The notes under the pieces were generated by a model that saw only the letters and a list, made by a program, of their open reading frames with translations, was not told the DNA's origin and did no database searches. A program made the position numbers and the translations under genes. Below, piece by piece: positions 53,442-61,475 of a DNA stretch of 64,000 bases. Positions within the stretch are counted from its first letter, which is position 1. Each line of letters opens with the position of its first letter. The stretch is from NCBI RefSeq assembly GCF_030378205.1, contig NZ_CP127385.1, forward strand, positions 2,272,001 to 2,336,000, read 5' to 3'. Origin of the DNA: Bradyrhizobium sp. NP1 (GTDB taxonomy: Bacteria > Pseudomonadota > Alphaproteobacteria > Rhizobiales > Xanthobacteraceae).

Positions 53442-55229
53442 TTAGCTCAGCAGCACCGCGTCCGCGCCGTTGACGGCGTCGGCGCCGTCGGTCACCGTCT
53501 TTTCCAGCGACGCCGCATGCACTGCGACGTTCTCGGCGAAGAAGCGCGCAAGCGCGACGTAACGCTGCGGCTCGCCGACCCCGTTGCCCTTGGCGGCGAG
53601 CGCTTCGCCGGCCAGCATGCAGCCGCCGAGCGTCGAGCCGAACAGCCGCAGGTAGGGCGTGGCGCCCGCGAGCGCGTCGTTCGGCGCGGTCGGGACGCGC
53701 TCGAGCAGCCAGCGGCTGGCGCGCTCCAGCGAGCCAAGCGCGTCGCGCAGCTTGGCGCCTGTCGTGCCGAAGGCGGGATCGTTGGAGGCCTCGACCTGCT
53801 TCACGGTCGCGGCCAGCTCTTCCAGCAGCGCCCACACCGAGGCGCCGCCATTGACCGCCAGCTTGCGCGTGACGAGATCGATCGACTGGATGCCGTTGGT
53901 GCCTTCATAGATCGGGGTGATGCGCGCGTCGCGGTAGTGCTGTGCGGCGCCGGTCTCCTCGATGAAGCCCATGCCGCCATGAATCTGCACGCCGAGATAG
54001 GCGACCTCGTTGCCGATGTCGGTGGAGAAGGCCTTGGCGATCGGGGTCAGCAGCGCGCCGCGCGCGGCGGCGTCGCTGCGCACCTTGGCGTCCGTGGCGC
54101 GCACGGCGACGTCGAGCGCGACCGCGGTGGCGTAGCAGATCGAGCGCGCGGCGGCCGTCATCGCGCGCATCTGCATGAGCATGCGCTTGACGTCGGGATG
54201 GGCGATGATCGCATCCGAGCCGTCGCCCCTCTTGCCCACCGCGCGACCCTGGCGCCGCTCCTGCGCGTAAGCCAGCGCCTGCTGATAGGCGCGGTCGGCG
54301 ATGCCGACGCCTTCGAGGCCGACACCGAGCCGCGCCTGGTTCATCATCGTGAACATGCAGCGCATGCCCTGGTTTTCCTCGCCGATCAGATAACCGATCG
54401 CGCCGCCATGATCGCCCATCGTCATGGTGCAGGTCGGCGAGGCGTGCATGCCGAGCTTGTGCTCGACGCCGGACGCATAGATGTCGTTGCGCGCGCCGAG
54501 CGAGCCGTCGGCGTTGACCATGAACTTGGGAATCAAGAACAGAGAAATGCCCTTGGTGCCATCAGGCGCATCGGGCAGCCGCGCGAGCACGAAATGCACG
54601 ATGTTGTCGGTCATGTCGTGCTCGCCATAGGTGATGAAGATCTTGGTGCCCTTGATGCGATAGGTGCCGTCGCTGGCTCGCTCGGCACGGGTGCGCAGTG
54701 CGCCGACGTCGGAGCCGGCCTGCGGTTCGGTGAGCTGCATGGTGCCGGTCCATTCGCCCGAGACCAGCTTCTCAAGATAGATCTTCTTCAGTTCCTCGCT
54801 GCCATGGGCGTCGAGCGCCTCGATTGCCGAGAGCGTGAGCAGCGGGCACAGGCCGAAGGCCACGTTCGACGCGCTCCAGATCTCGGTGCAGGCGGCATTG
54901 ATCGCAAGCGGCAGGCCCTGGCCGCCGAAAGATTCCGGCCCCGACACCGCGTTCCAGCCGGCCTCGGTCCAGCGCTTGTAGGCGTCCGGCCAGCCCGGTG
55001 CGGTCGTCACCTTGCCGGCATCGAGCTTGATGCCGTGCTCGTCGCCGACGCGGTTGAGCGGGGCCAGCACGTCGCTTGCGAACTTGCCGGCTTCTTCCAG
55101 CACGGCGGCGGTGATGTCGGCGTCGAAGTCGCCGTAATGTCCGGCGTCCACGGCGGCCTTCAGGCCTGCACCATGGGTGAGCGCAAGCAGCATGTCATTG
55201 ATCGGCGCACGGTAGGTCATGACGGTCAT
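53442..55229 (-). CDS. Acyl-CoA dehydrogenase (DmdC/AcdA-like, long form)
   Basis: FAD enzyme of 595 residues, longer than ordinary acyl-CoA dehydrogenases because of a C-terminal extension. Features: MQLTEPQAGSDVGALRTRAE (flavin), FMTMMNQARLGVGLEGVGIADRAYQ, GGMGFIEETGAAQHYRDARITPIYEGTNGIQSIDL with the catalytic Glu. The class includes 3-methylmercaptopropionyl-CoA dehydrogenase and other beta-oxidation enzymes; chain-length preference is unknown. An alternative start is MTYRAP at 55220. Confidence 0.92.
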   Translation of the reverse strand: MTVMTYRAPINDMLLALTHGAGLKAAVDAGHYGDFDADITAAVLEEAGKFASDVLAPLNRVGDEHGIKLDAGKVTTAPGWPDAYKRWTEAGWNAVSGPESFGGQGLPLAINAACTEIWSASNVAFGLCPLLTLSAIEALDAHGSEELKKIYLEKLVSGEWTGTMQLTEPQAGSDVGALRTRAERASDGTYRIKGTKIFITYGEHDMTDNIVHFVLARLPDAPDGTKGISLFLIPKFMVNADGSLGARNDIYASGVEHKLGMHASPTCTMTMGDHGGAIGYLIGEENQGMRCMFTMMNQARLGVGLEGVGIADRAYQQALAYAQERRQGRAVGKRGDGSDAIIAHPDVKRMLMQMRAMTAAARSICYATAVALDVAVRATDAKVRSDAAARGALLTPIAKAFSTDIGNEVAYLGVQIHGGMGFIEETGAAQHYRDARITPIYEGTNGIQSIDLVTRKLAVNGGASVWALLEELAATVKQVEASNDPAFGTTGAKLRDALGSLERASRWLLERVPTAPNDALAGATPYLRLFGSTLGGCMLAGEALAAKGNGVGEPQRYVALARFFAENVAVHAASLEKTVTDGADAVNGADAVLLS

Positions 55230-55510
55230 CTCGCCTCAAGCGGAAACAGACTTTCCGTCTTCCCACGAAACCCGGAATCCCTCAACTCCCGAGGGGGTAG
55301 TGGGCTGCCCCGGTCCGGGCTGTTCCTGACAGCCGGTCCGGCGGGGGCACCCATTATGTTCACACTTTATATATACCTATTGGGGGTGGGGATGCCGGGC
55401 GGGCCTATTCGGGGGACGAAACCCGGCAAACCCGTTGAAATGACGCCACGCCCCCGCTAGACCGGCGTGGCCGAAGCGAAGGACGGGCCTTTCGGCCCGC
55501 GCCGCGCCGA

Positions 55511-55585
55511 TGGGGCGTAGCCAAGCGGTAAGGCAGCGGATTTTGATTCCGCCATTCGGAGGTTCGATCCCTCCCGCCCCAGCCA
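55511..55585 (+). tRNA. tRNA-Gln (anticodon TTG)
   Basis: Cloverleaf: acceptor TGGGGCG (55511-55517) pairs with CGCCCCA (55575-55581); D arm GCC...GGC; anticodon stem GCGGA/TCCGC around the loop TTTTGAT (anticodon TTG); T arm GGAGG TTCGATC CCTCC. The discriminator G (55582) and an encoded CCA (55583-55585) follow. No integrase gene lies nearby, so there is no sign that it served as an attachment site in this window. Confidence 0.96.
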
Positions 55586-55610
55586 GCCAGTCAGATGTGC
55601 GCGGGCTCGT

Positions 55611-55641
55611 GTCAGTGGCAGCACATGATGCTGCCCCTGAC
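55611..55641. terminator. Hairpin after tRNA-Gln
   Basis: A 13-bp stem with one mismatch (55611-55623 with 55629-55641) and a 5-nt loop lies 26 bp after the tRNA. No clear T run follows (CTAATAAAG), so termination is only suspected. The gap from here to the flavoprotein stop at 55764 shows nothing else. Confidence 0.35.
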
Positions 55642-55763
55642 CTAATAAAGAACGGATTGAATTTACCCGTTTCAAGGATTCTCGGAGCTGGAACGACAGC
55701 CGAGATAGACGGCTAGGCGCCCTCCGCGCGCCCAGCCGCGTTGTCGTTCAATGCGGCTTGCGT

Positions 55764-57233
55764 CTAAGCATTGAGCAGTTTTGCCGCATGCGATCCGGCG
55801 GCGCGTCCGGTGACGGCGCCGCGCATCAGCCCGGAGCCGGCCGGATAGCTGTTGTAGAAGAAGCCGCCGGTCATTTCGCCGGTCGCGTAGAGGCCCGGGA
55901 CCGGCTGGTTTGTGTAGTCGAGCACGCGCGCGTGCCGGTCGATCTTGACGCCGCCGAAGGTGAAGGTGATGCCCGAGATCACCTTGTAGGCGACATAGGG
56001 GGCCTTCTCGATTGCGTTCGCCCAGTTCGATTTCGCGACCGGCAGGCCGCGCGTGATGCGACCATCCTTGACGTTTGGATTGAACGGTTTGGAGGTGTCG
56101 ATCGCCGCGTTGTATTCGCGCACCGTCCTGGCAAGCTCCGCCGCATTGATCCCGCATTTCTCGGCGAGTTCCTCCAGCGTCTGCGCGACGATCGAAGGCT
56201 GGGTCTTGTACTGCGGATCGATCAGCTCCACCGCGCTTTGATCGAAGATCTGGAACGCGGTCTGGTCCGGCTGCTTGAGCACCGCCTTGCCCATCCGGAC
56301 ATAGGTCTGCGACGGCCAGTCCCAGCCCTCGTCGAAGAAGCGCTGGCCGTTGCGGTTGACGCTGATGCCATAGCTGAAGCTGGTGCGCGTGGTGAACTCC
56401 GCGCGCGAAAGCTCGCCGACGTCGGGCGACGACGGATCGATGCAGGTGGCGTGCGCGCCGCCCCAGTTTCCGGCGGTCTGCGCGCCGATGCGCAGGCATT
56501 CCTGCAGCATCTCGCCGGTGTCGAACCTGGCTCCGCGGACCTTGATGACATTCCATTCGGCGCCGAGGTAGCGGGTCCGCATCTCCGGGTTGGCCTGGAA
56601 GCCGCCGGCCGCGAGGATCACGGCGCCGAGCAGTTCCTCGACCCGGCCGGAAGCGTCGCGGACGCGCACGCCGGTCACCGCGCCGGACGCGTCGGTGAGC
56701 AGCGCGGTCGCGGCCGTCGAATAGCGGATTTCGACCTGCTGCTGTTCGACCGCATTCATCTGCATCGAGACCCAGCCTTCGCCCATCGCCTTCGACTGCA
56801 GCACGAGACCGCCGCTATAGACGCGGTTGCCACCGATCGCGGTTGCCATCAGCTGGGCGAACTCCCACTTCATGCCGTGCCGGGTGAGCCAGAGGATGGT
56901 GTCCTTGCTCGAGGAGACGAGCCAGTCGGTGAGGTCCGGATCCGGCTGATAGTCGCCGGTCTTCATGATCGCGTCGTAGAACACCTTTTTCGGATACGGC
57001 TCGACGGTGATTTGCTTCCACTCGGAGGCTGACACCTCGGGGAGCAGTTCCTTGATCTCCTTGGGGTCGTCGAACGCGAAGCGGATCAGGCCGAAGGTGA
57101 AGCGGGTGTTTCCTGCCCGTTCCTGCTTCGAGGCCTTGTCGAGCATGATGACCTTCGCGCCCGATTCCCGCGCGGCGAGCGCGGCGGCCGCGGCGGCATT
57201 TCCGGTTCCGACAACGATGACAGTCTTTGACAC
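55764..57233 (-). CDS. FAD-dependent dehydrogenase (TcuA/fumarate reductase flavoprotein type)
   Basis: Flavoprotein of 489 residues. The N-terminal Rossmann motif is VIVVGTGNAAAAAALAARESGAKVIMLDKA. The FAD-binding-2 domain continues with GAVILAAGGFQANPEM and the C-terminal GLYATGEMTGGFFYNSYPAGSGLMRGAVTGRAAG. It resembles tricarballylate dehydrogenase and flavocytochrome c-like enzymes; 3-oxosteroid dehydrogenase is a further relative. Divergent from a GntR regulator, which likely controls it through the palindrome at 57253. Confidence 0.9.
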   Translation of the reverse strand: MSKTVIVVGTGNAAAAAALAARESGAKVIMLDKASKQERAGNTRFTFGLIRFAFDDPKEIKELLPEVSASEWKQITVEPYPKKVFYDAIMKTGDYQPDPDLTDWLVSSSKDTILWLTRHGMKWEFAQLMATAIGGNRVYSGGLVLQSKAMGEGWVSMQMNAVEQQQVEIRYSTAATALLTDASGAVTGVRVRDASGRVEELLGAVILAAGGFQANPEMRTRYLGAEWNVIKVRGARFDTGEMLQECLRIGAQTAGNWGGAHATCIDPSSPDVGELSRAEFTTRTSFSYGISVNRNGQRFFDEGWDWPSQTYVRMGKAVLKQPDQTAFQIFDQSAVELIDPQYKTQPSIVAQTLEELAEKCGINAAELARTVREYNAAIDTSKPFNPNVKDGRITRGLPVAKSNWANAIEKAPYVAYKVISGITFTFGGVKIDRHARVLDYTNQPVPGLYATGEMTGGFFYNSYPAGSGLMRGAVTGRAAGSHAAKLLNA

Positions 57234-57252
57234 GGTGATGGCTCCTTAAGAC

Positions 57253-57267
57253 ATCAGATGATCTGAT
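57253..57267. promoter_or_regulatory. Candidate GntR-family operator
   Basis: A perfect inverted repeat ATCAGA-TGA-TCTGAT lies 20 bp upstream of the flavoprotein ATG in the 325-bp region shared with the divergent GntR gene. Its size and position suit a FadR-subfamily operator that represses the flavoprotein gene. No second copy is seen near the regulator start. The rest of the region has no gene. Confidence 0.5.
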
Positions 57268-57558
57268 CAATGCAGTCGGTGCCCGGTTCGTCGATGGCGC
57301 CGGCTGTTTGGTCTGGCTGTTCGCGGACCATAGCGGTCATGCCGCCGGCGCGCTGCAAGCGGAGTCGCGGATCGCATCGTTTGGCAGAAAATCGCAAGCG
57401 CTTTTCCCGTCGCGCCGCCGGCCTGCGCGGCGATCGGCGGCGGACGAAGCGGCGGCCTCCGGCCGTGCGATGCATGCGCGATGTCGTCAGGCGCAACGGA
57501 TCAGCCGCGCGCCGCGCCGCATCCTTGTCCGGTCATTTCCTTCATGGTATCGGAGCGC

Positions 57559-58284
57559 ATGCCTCCAATTAATTCCCTGGCCCCCGTTCAGTCGCGAAAG
57601 CTCGCGGATCAGGTCTTGGAGCAGCTTCGCCAGTGGCTCGAGCACAATGAATTGCCGGTCGGAAGCAAGCTGCCGACCGAGCCGCAGCTCATGGAGCTTT
57701 TCAAGGTCGGGCGATCGACGATCAGGGAGGCGGTGAAGGCGCTGGTCTATGCCGGCATCCTCGAGGTTCGTCCCGGTGACGGCACCTACATCAAGGCGCA
57801 TGCCGGCGAGATCGAAAGCTTCGCCGCCACGCTGAAGCGGTCGGACGTGGTCGAGGTCTTCGAGGTCCGCAGAACCTTCGAGACGGCGGTCGCGCGGCTG
57901 GCGTCGCTCAACCGCAGCGAGACCGATCTGAAGAAGATCGCGAAGCTGATCAGGGCGTGCAAGGACGATGTCGGGCGCAAGGATTTTGCCGCTTTCCTCG
58001 ATCATGACTATGACTTTCACGTCGCGGTCGCCGCGGCCGGCAAGAACCGCCTGCTGGCCGAGCTCTACGGATCGTTCCGGCGCGTGCTGAAGGACAGTAT
58101 CGGAGACGCGCTGGAAAACAGCCAGCTCCGCCTCCAGGCCGTGCTCGACATCCACGACAATCTCTACGCCGCGATCCGCGACCGCGATCCTGACCGCGCG
58201 CAGGCGGTCTGGCTTCTCACCAGGAACCCGTTCGAGGCGCAGCCTTCGCCGCGATCCGGTCGGACCGTCCGCCCGTCGAGGTGA
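57559..58284 (+). CDS. GntR-family transcriptional regulator (FadR subfamily)
   Basis: Regulator of 241 residues. The N-terminal winged helix (about 10-78; LADQVLEQLRQWLEHNELPVGSKLPTEPQLMELFKVGRSTIREAVKALVYAGILEVRPGDGTYI) has the GntR helix-turn-helix. The C-terminal FCD effector domain (about 95-225) has metal/ligand residues in HDYDFHVAVAAAGKN and DIHDNLYAAI. It is divergent from the flavoprotein and likely senses a carboxylic acid. Start 57559 (MPPINSLAP) has GGAG close by; 57544 is in frame. Confidence 0.92.
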   Translation: MPPINSLAPVQSRKLADQVLEQLRQWLEHNELPVGSKLPTEPQLMELFKVGRSTIREAVKALVYAGILEVRPGDGTYIKAHAGEIESFAATLKRSDVVEVFEVRRTFETAVARLASLNRSETDLKKIAKLIRACKDDVGRKDFAAFLDHDYDFHVAVAAAGKNRLLAELYGSFRRVLKDSIGDALENSQLRLQAVLDIHDNLYAAIRDRDPDRAQAVWLLTRNPFEAQPSPRSGRTVRPSR

Positions 58285-58416
58285 CGGGCGCTTGCGCGCT
58301 GTGCTTTGGCGCAAGATCGACATCGACCGACTCAGCATCACTGCCGCATCGGCAGTAGGGTGTCCGGCTCATCCCTAGAGCTCATCCGCAAAGGGCGCGC
58401 GCGCCGTCGAGAAGCC

Positions 58417-59343
58417 ATGCTGACACGAACCCCCGTTGAATCACCGACATCGCAGGACCTGATGGAGCAGCTCGTCGTCGAGTTGCGACGCATCGCGCAG
58501 ACATTGGAGCGCATCGCGCCGCCGCCGCCAGCGGCGCCCGACTTCTCGGAAGCGACGGCCTTCCTGTGGAAGGCGGGGGCGCGCGGCTTCGCGCCCGTGC
58601 AGCGGATCAATGCAGTCGATCTGGACCTGCTCTGCGGCGTCGATTCGCAGAAGGAGGCGTTGCTCAGGAATACGCGGATGTTCGCGACCGGCCGTGCGGC
58701 GAACAACGTGCTGCTGTGGGGTGCCCGGGGCACCGGCAAGAGCTCGCTCGTCAAGGGCGTGTTCGCCCGCGTCGAGGCCGAGCATCCGGGCCGAATCGTC
58801 CTGATCGAGATCCAGCGCGACGATCTGCCGAGTCTCGTTCCGATGCTGGCCTGCCTGCGGCGCCTCGACACGCGCTTCATCGTGTTCTCGGACGATCTGT
58901 CGTTCGAGGCGGATGAAGCAGCGTACAAGTCGCTCAAGGCGGTGCTCGATGGCGGGCTCGAGGGCCGACCGGAGAATGTGATCTTCTACGCGACCTCGAA
59001 CCGGCGTCACCTGCTGTCGCGCGACATGATCGAGAACGAACGGTCGAGCGCCATCAATCCGTCGGAGGCGGTCGAGGAGAAGGTTTCGTTGTCCGACCGG
59101 TTCGGGCTCTGGCTCGGCTTCCATGCCGGCAGCCAGGATGCCTATCTCGATATGGTTCATCGCTACGCCGCGTTCTACCGCTGCACTGTCGATCGCGACC
59201 AGCTTTTGGTCGAGGCGCTGCAATGGGCGGCGGCGCGCGGTTCGCGTTCGGGCCGCGTCGCCTTCCAGTTCATCCAGGATTTTATTGGCCGCGACGACGT
59301 AGCGGTCGGGCCCGGAAGCGCCGGCCCGGAACAGCACGGATAG
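58417..59343 (+). CDS. DUF815 AAA+ ATPase
   Basis: ATPase of 308 residues. The Walker A is LLWGARGTGKSSLVKG and the Walker B-like segment is RFIVFSDDLSFE, followed by YATSNRRHLLSRDM (sensor). This is the DUF815 family of AAA+ proteins. An N-terminal helical stretch (QDLMEQLVVELRRIAQTLERI) may form a coiled coil. Cellular role unknown; often found as a single gene. It lies 133 bp after the GntR gene on the same strand. Confidence 0.92.
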   Translation: MLTRTPVESPTSQDLMEQLVVELRRIAQTLERIAPPPPAAPDFSEATAFLWKAGARGFAPVQRINAVDLDLLCGVDSQKEALLRNTRMFATGRAANNVLLWGARGTGKSSLVKGVFARVEAEHPGRIVLIEIQRDDLPSLVPMLACLRRLDTRFIVFSDDLSFEADEAAYKSLKAVLDGGLEGRPENVIFYATSNRRHLLSRDMIENERSSAINPSEAVEEKVSLSDRFGLWLGFHAGSQDAYLDMVHRYAAFYRCTVDRDQLLVEALQWAAARGSRSGRVAFQFIQDFIGRDDVAVGPGSAGPEQHG

Positions 59344-59473
59344 TCTGCCAAACGAATTGGCGCCTTCGCGATATCCCAATGAGCTGACGATCGTTCGATC
59401 GCTCGACATAACAAAAGGGCGCGGCCGCTGCGACGCGCCGCCGCCCTGGCTCGCATGTATCCGGAGAAACGAG

Positions 59474-60946
59474 ATGTCGAAACCTGCGCCAAGCGCACCG
59501 CCGCTCAAAAGATTCCTGCAATTCATCGACGGCGCGTTCGTCGAATCGGACTCCGGCGGCTGGCACCCCTGCATCTACCCGGGAACGGCGCAGGCCTGGG
59601 CCGAAATTCCGCGCGGCAATGCCAGGGATGCGGTCGCTGCCGTCGCCGCGGCGAAGCGGGCATTCGCCGATCCGGCGTGGTCGAAGCTCACCGCCACGCA
59701 GCGCGGGCGGCTGCTCTATGCGCTCGCCGATCTCACCGCCGCCAACGTCGCCACACTCGCAGAGCTCGAAACGCGCGACAACGGCAAGCGCTATGCTGAA
59801 AGCGCAGGTGCGATCGGGCTGGTGCCGTCTTGGCTGCGCTATTTCGCCGGCCTTGCCGACAAGGTCGGCGGCAGCGTGATCCCGGTCGACAAGCCGAATG
59901 TGCTGAACTTCACCCGCTCCGAGCCGCTCGGCGTGGTTGCCGCGATCATTCCCTGGAATTCGCCGCTGTGGCTTCTGGCCTGGAAGCTCGGGCCCGCGCT
60001 TGCGGCGGGCAACACCATCGTCATCAAGCCGTCGGAATACGCCTCGACCTCGACGCTCGAATTCGCAAGGCTGGTCGAGCAGGCCGGCTTCCCGAAGGGC
60101 GTGGTCAACGTCGTGACCGGCGTCGGGCCCGAGGTCGGTCAGGCCCTGGTCGATGATCCTGACGTGGCGATGGTGAGCTTTACCGGCTCGGAAGCCGTCG
60201 GGAGAAGAGTGGCGGAGGCCGCAGGCGCCAAGCTCAAGCGGGTCGTGCTGGAGCTCGGCGGCAAGTCGCCGCAGATCGTGTTCGACGACGCGCCGCTCGA
60301 GGAAGCCGTTTCCGGCGTCATGCTCGGAATTTTCACCTCGAACGGGCAGAGCTGCGTCGCCGGCTCGCGCCTCCTGCTGCAGTCGTCGGTCTACGACCGC
60401 TTCATGGCGGCTTTCCTGGAAAAGGCCGGCGGCAAGTCGTTCGGCGATCCCATGGACCAGGCGACCGAGGTCGCCCCGCTCGCGAACGAGCCGCAATTCA
60501 GGAAGGCGCTCGACTACATCCGCATCGCCGAAGGCGAGGGCGCCCACCGCGTGCTCGGCGGCGGCGTGGCGTCGGATCGACCGGGCTATTTCGTCCAGCC
60601 AACGGTTTTCACCGACGTCACGGCCTCGATGCGGATCGCGCAGGAGGAGGTGTTCGGTCCAGTGCTGGCGGTCATTCGCTTCGAGACCGAGTCGGAGGCG
60701 ATCGAGCTTGCCAATTCGACCTCGTACGGGCTTGCGGCGGGCGTCTGGACACAGGACTTGCGGCGCGCCTTGCGCGTCAGTGAGCAGGTGAAGGCCGGCA
60801 CCGTCTGGGTGAACACCTATCGCGGGTTCGATCCGGGCAGCCCGGCCGGCGGCTACAAGAGCAGCGGCATTGGCCGGGAAAACGGCCACGATGCGTTGAA
60901 CGACTATCTCCAGACCAAGAGCGTCTGGATCTCGACGGGACAATGA
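59474..60946 (+). CDS. Aldehyde dehydrogenase
   Basis: NAD(P)-dependent aldehyde dehydrogenase of 490 residues. The general base Glu is in LELGGKSP and the catalytic Cys in NGQSCVAGSR is Cys294; IPWNSPLW and FTGSEAVGRR are cofactor-binding segments, and EEVFGPVLAV follows. CGGAGAAAC precedes ATG 59474. It is the first gene of an operon with a gluconate-dehydrogenase-like small subunit and a GMC oxidoreductase, so it probably oxidises the aldehyde that the GMC enzyme forms from an alcohol. Confidence 0.94.
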   Translation: MSKPAPSAPPLKRFLQFIDGAFVESDSGGWHPCIYPGTAQAWAEIPRGNARDAVAAVAAAKRAFADPAWSKLTATQRGRLLYALADLTAANVATLAELETRDNGKRYAESAGAIGLVPSWLRYFAGLADKVGGSVIPVDKPNVLNFTRSEPLGVVAAIIPWNSPLWLLAWKLGPALAAGNTIVIKPSEYASTSTLEFARLVEQAGFPKGVVNVVTGVGPEVGQALVDDPDVAMVSFTGSEAVGRRVAEAAGAKLKRVVLELGGKSPQIVFDDAPLEEAVSGVMLGIFTSNGQSCVAGSRLLLQSSVYDRFMAAFLEKAGGKSFGDPMDQATEVAPLANEPQFRKALDYIRIAEGEGAHRVLGGGVASDRPGYFVQPTVFTDVTASMRIAQEEVFGPVLAVIRFETESEAIELANSTSYGLAAGVWTQDLRRALRVSEQVKAGTVWVNTYRGFDPGSPAGGYKSSGIGRENGHDALNDYLQTKSVWISTGQ

Positions 60947-60954
60947 GGGCTGCG

Positions 60955-61434
60955 ATGTCGACACCGCGAATTACATCGGACGAGATCGATTTCATCCTGT
61001 GCCTGGCGGATGCCATGATCCCCGGCAACGGCGCCTGGCCGCAACCCTCTGCGACCGATCTCGGGCGTTTCATCCGCGAGCACTGCGGCCGGGATGCCGA
61101 CATCGCTGCCTTGCGGAACGTCGTGAGCGCCTTTCGCGAGAGCGGACGGCCGCCGGTGCAGTTCCTGGAGCATCATCAACGCGCCGCCGCGAAGGAATTT
61201 CGCGTGCTGATCGACTTTGTCTATCTCGGCTATTACAGCCGCCCCGAGGTCGTTCGCGCGATCCAGTCTGAGTGCGAATGCGACTACATCAGCCCGCCGC
61301 AGCCTCGCGGCTACCACATGCCGCCCGAGCCTGACGTCAAGCCGAGCCGGCGCGGCCGCTATACGCCGACCACCGACGTGAAGCGCGTCGACATGTCCCG
61401 GCTCGCGCACCGCGACTATTCGCAGATCGGCTGA
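60955..61434 (+). CDS. Gluconate 2-dehydrogenase subunit 3-like small subunit
   Basis: Small protein of 159 residues resembling the gluconate 2-dehydrogenase subunit 3 family (ITSDEIDFILCLADAMIPGNGAWPQPSATDLGRFI and FLEHHQRAAAKEFRVLIDFVYLGYYSRPEV). Unlike many relatives it has no Tat signal. An ATG at 60943 overlaps the aldehyde dehydrogenase stop; 60955 is preferred because GAGGG lies 5 bases before it. It should be the partner of the GMC subunit that starts 41 bp downstream. Confidence 0.85.
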   Translation: MSTPRITSDEIDFILCLADAMIPGNGAWPQPSATDLGRFIREHCGRDADIAALRNVVSAFRESGRPPVQFLEHHQRAAAKEFRVLIDFVYLGYYSRPEVVRAIQSECECDYISPPQPRGYHMPPEPDVKPSRRGRYTPTTDVKRVDMSRLAHRDYSQIG

Positions 61435-61475
61435 ACGCGCCGGGCTCTCATCATCAGATTTCGAAGGAATGCATC

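Noticed and set aside
55511..55585. tRNA-Gln as a genomic-island attachment site
   Set aside because: No integrase, transposase or repeated tRNA 3' end is seen nearby; neighbours are ordinary metabolic genes.
55457..55675. Minus-strand 72-codon frame across the tRNA-Gln
   Set aside because: It is antisense to the tRNA; translations of this kind arise from tRNA complement in many genomes and have no ribosome site here.
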